NCBI GenBank assembly: GCA_017521295.1
Contig: JAFXDF010000007.1
Coordinates: forward strand, 1-57,966
DNA length: 57,966 nucleotides
Reading direction: 5' to 3'
DNA from: Clostridia bacterium
Lineage (GTDB): Bacteria > Bacillota > Clostridia > Oscillospirales > Butyricicoccaceae
In this document: in pieces, positions 53,247 through 57,966 of the stretch
How positions within the stretch are numbered: the first letter of the stretch is position 1
Layout of the letters: every line of letters starts with the position of its first letter
Notes under the pieces: model-generated
The model's input: the letters and a program-made list of their open reading frames with translations, nothing else
Database searches by the model: none
What the model was told of the DNA's origin: nothing
Made by a program: the position numbers and the translations under genes

Positions 53247-54830
53247 ATGGTATCCCCCAAAGAAACTTCCGCCCAAAAACGCCTGCAGCTGCTCAAGCGG
53301 GGCAAAAAAGGCCTGCTCCATCTGGTATTCAGCCGGACGGGCATCATGACCCTGCTGATCCTTTTGCAGCTGGGGCTCATGCTGCTGATGGTGCTGCGGT
53401 TCCAGGATTACCAGGTCCATTATTACGGCCTGTTCACCCTGCTTTCCACCGTCACCGTGCTGTACATGCTCAACAGCGACACCGACCCCAACGCCAAGAT
53501 CACCTGGCTGCTCATTCTGCTGCTGGCCCCTGCCGCCGGCATGCTGCTCTATGCCTATGTGCACACCGATCTGGGCCACCGGGCGCTGAAAGAGCGTATG
53601 CGTCACATCAACAAGCTCTCCCAGCGCACCCTGCCCACCTCTCCCACCGACCACGTTCTGGCCGAGGAGTACCCCCAGGACGCCGGCCTGGCCCGGTTTT
53701 TGCGCGCTGCCGGCGGCTTTGTGGCCTATGACCGCACCGACGTGCGCTATTTCCCCCTGGGCGAGGACTTCTTCCCCGCCTTTCTGGAGGATCTGAAAAG
53801 CGCCCGGCAGTTCATTTTCCTGGAATACTTCATCATCGAAAACGGCTGGATGTGGGATCAGGTGGAGGACATCCTGGCCGAAAAGGCCAGGGCCGGCGTG
53901 GAGGTCCGGGTGCTCTATGACGGCACCTGCGAGTTCACCAAGCTGCCCCACTCCTTCCCCGAATATCTCCGCTCGCTGGGGCTCAAATGCCGCATTTTCG
54001 CCCGGGTGAAGCCCTTTGTTTCCACCCATTACAACTACCGGGACCACCGGAAGATCGCCGTCATCGACGGCCGGGCAGCCTATACCGGCGGCATCAACCT
54101 TGCCGACGAATATGTGAACAAGACCCACCCCTTCGGCCACTGGAAGGACACCGCCGTCCGTCTGGAGGGCGAGGCGGTGCGCTCCTTTACCCTGATGTTC
54201 CTGCAGATGTGGCAGGTGGAGGACCGCAAGCTGACCTTTGAGCCCTGGTTGTCGGCCCCGCCCGCCGTTTCTCCCGCCGCCGGAGGCTATGTGATCCCCT
54301 ACGGCGACTGCCCCCTGGACGACCAGCCGGTGGGCGAGTGGGTGTACACCCACATCCTCAACACCGCCCGGGACTACGTCCACATCATGACCCCCTACCT
54401 CATCCTGGGCCACGAGCTGGAGGACGCCCTGCGCTTTGCCGCCCGCCGGGGTGTGGAGGTATCCATCATCCTGCCGGGCATCCCCGACAAGCGTCTGCCC
54501 TTTGCCCTGGCCAAAAGCCACTACCGCAGCCTTATCGAGGCCGGCGTGCAGATTTACGAGTACACCCCCGGCTTCATCCACGCCAAGAGCTTTGTCAGCG
54601 ACGGCATCCGGGGCACGGTGGGCACGGTGAATCTGGACTACCGCAGCCTGTCCCACCACTTCGAGTGCGGCGCCTATCTGCTGGACACCCCCGTTCTGGC
54701 CCATGTGGAGGCCGACTTTCAGGAGACCCTCAAGCGCTGCCACCGCGTCACCTGGCAGGAGGCCGCCCACCCCGGCTTCTGGTGGCGTCTGGGCGGTATG
54801 CTGATGAAAGCCTTCGCCCCCCTGTTGTAA
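53247..54830 (+). CDS. cls: Cardiolipin synthase
   Basis: A 527-residue phospholipase-D-superfamily enzyme that joins two phosphatidylglycerol molecules. Two N-terminal membrane helices (about 30-50, 60-95) are followed by two HKD sites: HYNYRDHRKIAVIDGRAAYTGG and FIHAKSFVSDGIRGTVGTVN. Length and layout match typical Cls of Firmicutes. It is co-transcribed with the DUF1273 gene. Confidence 0.95.
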   Translation: MVSPKETSAQKRLQLLKRGKKGLLHLVFSRTGIMTLLILLQLGLMLLMVLRFQDYQVHYYGLFTLLSTVTVLYMLNSDTDPNAKITWLLILLLAPAAGMLLYAYVHTDLGHRALKERMRHINKLSQRTLPTSPTDHVLAEEYPQDAGLARFLRAAGGFVAYDRTDVRYFPLGEDFFPAFLEDLKSARQFIFLEYFIIENGWMWDQVEDILAEKARAGVEVRVLYDGTCEFTKLPHSFPEYLRSLGLKCRIFARVKPFVSTHYNYRDHRKIAVIDGRAAYTGGINLADEYVNKTHPFGHWKDTAVRLEGEAVRSFTLMFLQMWQVEDRKLTFEPWLSAPPAVSPAAGGYVIPYGDCPLDDQPVGEWVYTHILNTARDYVHIMTPYLILGHELEDALRFAARRGVEVSIILPGIPDKRLPFALAKSHYRSLIEAGVQIYEYTPGFIHAKSFVSDGIRGTVGTVNLDYRSLSHHFECGAYLLDTPVLAHVEADFQETLKRCHRVTWQEAAHPGFWWRLGGMLMKAFAPLL

Positions 54831-54837
54831 CAAAAAA

Positions 54838-54973
54838 GAGCCCGCTGCAAAATACCCACATGTCATCCTGAGCGCAGTCGAAGGATCTCCTTCCGTTGGC
54901 AGTTTTTGCCGTTTTATGGAGATTCTTCGGTGTTCCACCTCAGAATGACAGGTATTTTGCAGCGGGCTTTTTC
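54838..54973. repeat. GTCATCCTGAGCG element, full copy 3, inside a terminator hairpin
   Basis: GCCCGCTGCAAAATACC at 54840 and its exact complement ending at 54967 form a 17-bp stem with A run and T run outside, i.e. a bidirectional terminator for cls and rarA. Its loop consists of the element TGTCATCCTGAGCGCAGTCG...GGATCTCC...GGAGATTCTTCGG...CTCAGAATGACA. The element seems to have inserted into the loop of a pre-existing terminator. Confidence 0.85.
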
Positions 54974-54977
54974 TTCT

Positions 54978-56240
54978 TTATTTCTTCTTGATCTGCTCCC
55001 AATAGGCTTTGGCCTGCTGTTCGGTCTTGTTGTCGCCGTACTGGTAGTAGTGTACGTTTTTCAGTCCGTCGGGCAGATACTGCTGCTTCACCCAATGGCC
55101 GGGGAAGTCGTGGGGGTAGAGATACCCCTGCTCCCGCTCGAACCCCGCCCCGTCGGCGTGGACATTCTGCAGCTCTCTGGGGATGTCCCAGATCTTGCCC
55201 GCCTTCACGTCGGCCCGGGCCGCCGCGATGCCCATGTAGGCGCTGTTGGACTTGGGCCAGGTAGCCAGCAGGATGACCGCCTCGGCCAGGGGCAGCTGTG
55301 CCTCGGGCAGGCCCAATTGCATGGCGCTGTCCACGCAGGCCTTGACGATGGGCACCGCCATGGGATAGGCCAGGCCCACGTCCTCGGAGGCCGAGCAGAG
55401 GATCCGCCGGCAGGCGCCGATGAGGTCACCCGCCTCCAGAAGTCTCGCCAGATAATGCAGAGCCGCGTCGGGGTCGGAGCCCCGCATGGACTTCATGAGG
55501 GCGCTGAGAATGTCAAAGTGGGCGTCCCCCTCCCGGTCATAGCGCATAGCGCTCTTCTGGGAGGCCTGCCGGGCATCCTCCAGGCTGACCATCATGGTAT
55601 CCCCTTCCACCCGGGAGGCCGCGCAAAGCAGCTCCACGGCGTTGATGCCCTTGCGCACGTCGCCGCCGCAGCCCTGGGCGATGTGCTCCACCACGCCCTC
55701 TTCCAGGGCGATCTTGTGGTGGCGCTCCCGGGCGCACAGCTGGAAGGCCCGCCGCAGGGCCTTTGCCACCTCGCCGGGGTGCACCTGCTTGAACTCAAAG
55801 ATGGTGCTCCGGCTCAGAATAGCGTTGTATACGTAAAAATACGGATTCTCGGTGGTGGAGGCGATGAGGGTGATCTTGCCGCTCTCGATGAACTCCAAAA
55901 GGCTCTGCTGCTGCTTTTTGTTAAAGTACTGGATCTCGTCCAGATAGAGCAGCACCCCTTGTGGTGCCAGCAGGGTGTCCAGCTCGGCTACCACCGCCTT
56001 GATATCGTTGGTGGAAGCCGTGGTGGCGTTGAGCTTCACCAGACGGCGATCGGTCTTGTTGGCGATGATCTGGGCCAGAGTGGTCTTGCCCACGCCGGAG
56101 GGGCCGTAAAAGATCATGTTGGGGATATGACCGCTTTCCAGAATGCGGCGCAGCAGACCACCCTCGCCGATGATGTGCTGCTGTCCCACCATATCGTCCA
56201 GCTCCAGCGGCCGGATCTTGTCTGCCAGGGGCTGATACAT
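54978..56240 (-). CDS. rarA: Replication-associated recombination protein RarA/MgsA
   Basis: A 420-residue AAA+ ATPase working at stalled replication forks. Walker A GPSGVGKTTLAQ (about 46-57), Walker B LLYLDEIQYF, sensor STTENPYFYV and the C-terminal tetramerisation part (GSDPDAALHYLARLLEAGD, RIWDIPRELQN-like, GYLYPHDFPGHWVKQQYLP) are all present. Promoter at 56268-56296. Confidence 0.96.
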   Translation of the reverse strand: MYQPLADKIRPLELDDMVGQQHIIGEGGLLRRILESGHIPNMIFYGPSGVGKTTLAQIIANKTDRRLVKLNATTASTNDIKAVVAELDTLLAPQGVLLYLDEIQYFNKKQQQSLLEFIESGKITLIASTTENPYFYVYNAILSRSTIFEFKQVHPGEVAKALRRAFQLCARERHHKIALEEGVVEHIAQGCGGDVRKGINAVELLCAASRVEGDTMMVSLEDARQASQKSAMRYDREGDAHFDILSALMKSMRGSDPDAALHYLARLLEAGDLIGACRRILCSASEDVGLAYPMAVPIVKACVDSAMQLGLPEAQLPLAEAVILLATWPKSNSAYMGIAAARADVKAGKIWDIPRELQNVHADGAGFEREQGYLYPHDFPGHWVKQQYLPDGLKNVHYYQYGDNKTEQQAKAYWEQIKKK

Positions 56241-56267
56241 GGAACCCCTCCTTCCTCATAATAAAAT

Positions 56268-56296
56268 AGTATAGCACACTTGAAAACCATTGTAAA
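56268..56296 (-). promoter_or_regulatory. Promoter of rarA
   Basis: Minus strand TTTACA, 17-base spacer, TATACT with TGC extension. Confidence 0.7.
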
Positions 56297-56339
56297 TGCA
56301 GAGGTTTTCTGAAGAAAATCTGAAGTTTCATCAATCTCA

Positions 56340-56368
56340 TTGCAGCAGACTGTTCCACATGATATAAT
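56340..56368 (+). promoter_or_regulatory. Promoter of small membrane protein pair
   Basis: TTGCAG, 17-base spacer, TATAAT with a TGA extension, followed by AAAGGAGGG and ATG 56389. Confidence 0.75.
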
Positions 56369-56388
56369 TCAATAAAGGAGGGATTTGT

Positions 56389-57042
56389 ATGGACGTTAAC
56401 CGCAAACGCCTGCCCCTGTTTTATGTTGCGCTCGGTCTGGCCCTGTTCCATTCACAGTTCTTTTCTCCTGCCGTTATCAGCACCCCAGCTGGTTTGATGT
56501 GGGTAAAGCCCTTCTACGATGCACTTCCTTATCTGCCGGCTTTCGCAGGCTACCTGTTCCTGTTGTTTGGTATTTCATGGAAGGCCGACAAGCCTTCTCG
56601 TGTTCTGCGCCTGCTCCTGCTGGCAGGTACCCTCTGCCACATCGCCAGTTATGCCCTGCTTTTGTTGTGGGATGACGGGTATATGTTACTGGAGATCGGC
56701 TGCCTGCTGGCTCCTGCCGCCTTGCTTTTGGCTCTGCGCCGTTGGCTGAAGGAGCAGCCCTATGAAGCTTGGGAAGACGGCCCGAATAATGCCGCGGCCT
56801 CCTGTGTTTTTCTGTTAGCGCTGTTGGCATTAGCCCTTGTGTCCTGCGCGATGTGGATAATGCAGATTCCCCTAACCCCCACCGACGCCTCGGCGCTCCC
56901 CTATCCGCCGCTCTTTGTTTTTCTTGTGCGAACCAGCCTCCGTCTGGGCGGTCTGGTTTATCGTCTGTGGCCCGTAGGCGTTGTGATCCTGCTGGTCAGC
57001 CTGCGCCACCCCGTGCAGCACGCTGCCAAAAAGGAGGATTGA
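56389..57042 (+). CDS. Hypothetical membrane protein (217 aa)
   Basis: A protein with about six membrane helices (about 8-25, 47-65, 75-95, 103-120, 135-158, 185-205). No family is recognised. Its DNA is less GC-rich and uses more A/T-ending codons than the neighbours, suggesting a different history. AAAGGAGGG lies before ATG 56389, and AAGGAGG for the next gene is within its last codons, so the two small membrane proteins are probably coupled. Confidence 0.7.
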   Translation: MDVNRKRLPLFYVALGLALFHSQFFSPAVISTPAGLMWVKPFYDALPYLPAFAGYLFLLFGISWKADKPSRVLRLLLLAGTLCHIASYALLLLWDDGYMLLEIGCLLAPAALLLALRRWLKEQPYEAWEDGPNNAAASCVFLLALLALALVSCAMWIMQIPLTPTDASALPYPPLFVFLVRTSLRLGGLVYRLWPVGVVILLVSLRHPVQHAAKKED

Positions 57043-57044
57043 AT

Positions 57045-57248
57045 ATGACCTTGCAAGTCTGGAGAAATCTTGGATATCTATTGTGTCTGGTGGGGCTTTG
57101 GCTTGGAGTTCAGACAATGGACGGCAATGCGCTTTTCCTGCGCTATGAAACGGTGGCACAGGTCGCTTTCTGGGCAGGCGCCGCCATCCTTGCGGTTGCT
57201 TTGATTTTCGACTGGGTGGACCAAACTGACAAAAAGGATAAGAAATAA
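57045..57248 (+). CDS. Hypothetical small membrane protein (67 aa)
   Basis: A 67-residue protein with two membrane helices (LGYLLCLVGLWLGVQTM; VAFWAGAAILAVALIFDWV) and a charged DKKDKK tail. AAGGAGG lies eight bases before ATG 57045, two bases behind the upstream stop. Function unknown; it may be a subunit of the preceding membrane protein. Confidence 0.68.
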   Translation: MTLQVWRNLGYLLCLVGLWLGVQTMDGNALFLRYETVAQVAFWAGAAILAVALIFDWVDQTDKKDKK

Positions 57249-57251
57249 CAC

Positions 57252-57280
57252 AAAAACGCCGCTGAGCAGCGGCGTTTTCT
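57252..57280 (+). terminator. Terminator of small membrane protein pair
   Basis: AAAACGCCGCT / AGCGGCGTTTT stem with T-rich downstream sequence. Confidence 0.88.
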
Positions 57281-57284
57281 TTTT

Positions 57285-57365
57285 GTCATCCTGAACGAAG
57301 CGCAGCGAAGTCGAAGGATCTCACGGTAAACCCGCCTTGAGATCCCTCGGCAGGCTCGGGATGAC
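57285..57365. repeat. GTCATCC element, full copy 4
   Basis: GTCATCCTGAACGAAGCG...GGATCTC on the left and GAGATCCCTCGGCAGGCTCGGGATGAC on the right, 81 bases in all, with little pairing of the outer flanks. Adjacent to a separate terminator. Confidence 0.78.
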
Positions 57366-57374
57366 ACAAGGCCC

Positions 57375-57966
57375 TCAATGCTTCTGCTGCTTCATCCAGA
57401 TCTTCATGATGAGCTTGTGGGGCAGCAGCTTGGTTGCCAGCACCTGCAGTTTCACGCTGAAGCCGGGGACGCACACATCCCTGCCCCGGGCAGAGTCGCG
57501 CATGGCCACCCGCACCACCTCTTGGGCGGTAAACAGCTTATTATAATAGGTAACGGCGTCTTTGGAATAGGCCCAGGCCCCGTCAAAAAAGTCGGTCTTG
57601 ACCCAGCCGGGGCAGAAGGCCATCACCTTGATCTCCCGGTCCTGCAGCTCCACGTTCAGACTGCGGGCATAGCTGAGCACAAAGGCCTTGGTGGCGCCGT
57701 ACATACCGATATAGGGCACCGGCTGAAAGGCCGACAGGGAATCCACCTGGATGATGCGGCTGCCCGCCGGCATAAAGGGTAGGGTGCGCTTGGTGATGTT
57801 CACCATGGCCTTGCAGTTGAGGTCGATCATGTCCAGATCGTCCTGCAAAGGGATCTGGTCATACCGGGCAAACCGGCCGAAGCCGCTGGCGTTCACCAGA
57901 AAGGTCACCTTGGGCTTTCGCTCGTCCAGTTCGGCCTGGAAGGTCTCAAAACTCCCGGCCTTCAAC
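57375..57966 (-). CDS. SDR-family oxidoreductase, N-terminus outside window
   Basis: The visible 196 residues are the C-terminal part of a short-chain dehydrogenase: VNASGFGRF (NNAG-like motif), a catalytic Ser in QVDSLSAF, Tyr-Lys in MYGATKAFVLSYARSLN and PGWVKTDFF after it. The N-terminal nucleotide-binding glycine motif lies beyond the window edge. The C-terminal 40 residues (GFSVKLQVLATKLLPHKLIMKIWMKQQ) suggest a membrane-associated helix, as in the 11-beta-HSD/DltE-like SDR group. Substrate unknown. Confidence 0.88.
   Translation of the reverse strand, partial: LKAGSFETFQAELDERKPKVTFLVNASGFGRFARYDQIPLQDDLDMIDLNCKAMVNITKRTLPFMPAGSRIIQVDSLSAFQPVPYIGMYGATKAFVLSYARSLNVELQDREIKVMAFCPGWVKTDFFDGAWAYSKDAVTYYNKLFTAQEVVRVAMRDSARGRDVCVPGFSVKLQVLATKLLPHKLIMKIWMKQQKH

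Overview
The window is a gene-dense, GC-rich (roughly 60% by eye) piece of a Gram-positive anaerobe. It most likely comes from Oscillospiraceae (Clostridium cluster IV); this is inferred from methylaspartate ammonia-lyase, the SpmA/SpmB spore-maturation pair, an AbrB with a zinc ribbon, an ECF S component, several DUFs common in Clostridia and short palindromic repeats I recall from that group. Genus is not assigned. Many promoters fit a sigma-A pattern with a TGC-extended -10 (TGCTATACT, TGCTATCAT), and most gene ends have clear Rho-independent hairpins.

Layout. 1-345: end of methylaspartate ammonia-lyase. 0.4-6.6 kb: a lipoprotein, an SLH protein, a phzF-birA operon and three Xre-type regulators carrying membrane tails, two of them behind near-identical promoters. 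6.6-16.3 kb: one tightly coupled operon of 17 genes on the minus strand that follows PBSX/xkd order: HK97-type capsid, head-tail connectors, sheath, tube, chaperone, baseplate (LysM/XkdP, XkdQ, XkdR, XkdS, baseplate J, YmfQ), tail fibre, a DUF6273-like protein and XkdX. Terminase, portal, protease/scaffold, tape measure, lysis and integration genes are absent. 16.4-20.8 kb: an ECF S component behind a structured attenuator leader, an ahpC / permuted ahpF / SDR operon with a PerR-like operator, and tRNA-Arg(CCT). 20.8-28.7 kb: TM1266-like regulator, MATE and TraX-like proteins, LysR divergent from a two-gene chromate transporter, NamZ/DUF1343, GNAT and an M18 aminopeptidase.

28.7-32.5 kb: four genes separated by four copies of a structured 45-50 bp repeat, one of which forms the 3' end of a DapF-like racemase gene, then ttcA-like and uridine-kinase-like genes. 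32.6-35.6 kb: a large phosphodiester glycosidase/SLH protein split by a single-base frameshift. 35.6-35.9 kb: non-coding DNA with two unusual short-repeat tracts. 36.0-40.9 kb: a seven-gene minus-strand operon with ispE and ruvX. 42-43.8 kb: a CARF-nuclease (DUF1887, Card1/Can2-like) with an unknown coiled-coil partner and no CRISPR locus in view. 44-49.9 kb: abrB, spmA/spmB, rqcH-trmK, small zinc-ribbon proteins, a sigma factor and Lrp. 50-52.6 kb: the rpmH-rnpA-yidD-yidC-jag cluster without dnaA beside it. 52.7-58 kb: DUF1273, cardiolipin synthase, rarA, two small membrane proteins and the 3' part of an SDR gene.

The strongest candidates for something undescribed are the stripped phage-like particle operon, the CRISPR-free CARF-nuclease pair, the attenuator in front of the ECF gene, and the repeat elements that sit inside locus-specific hairpins.
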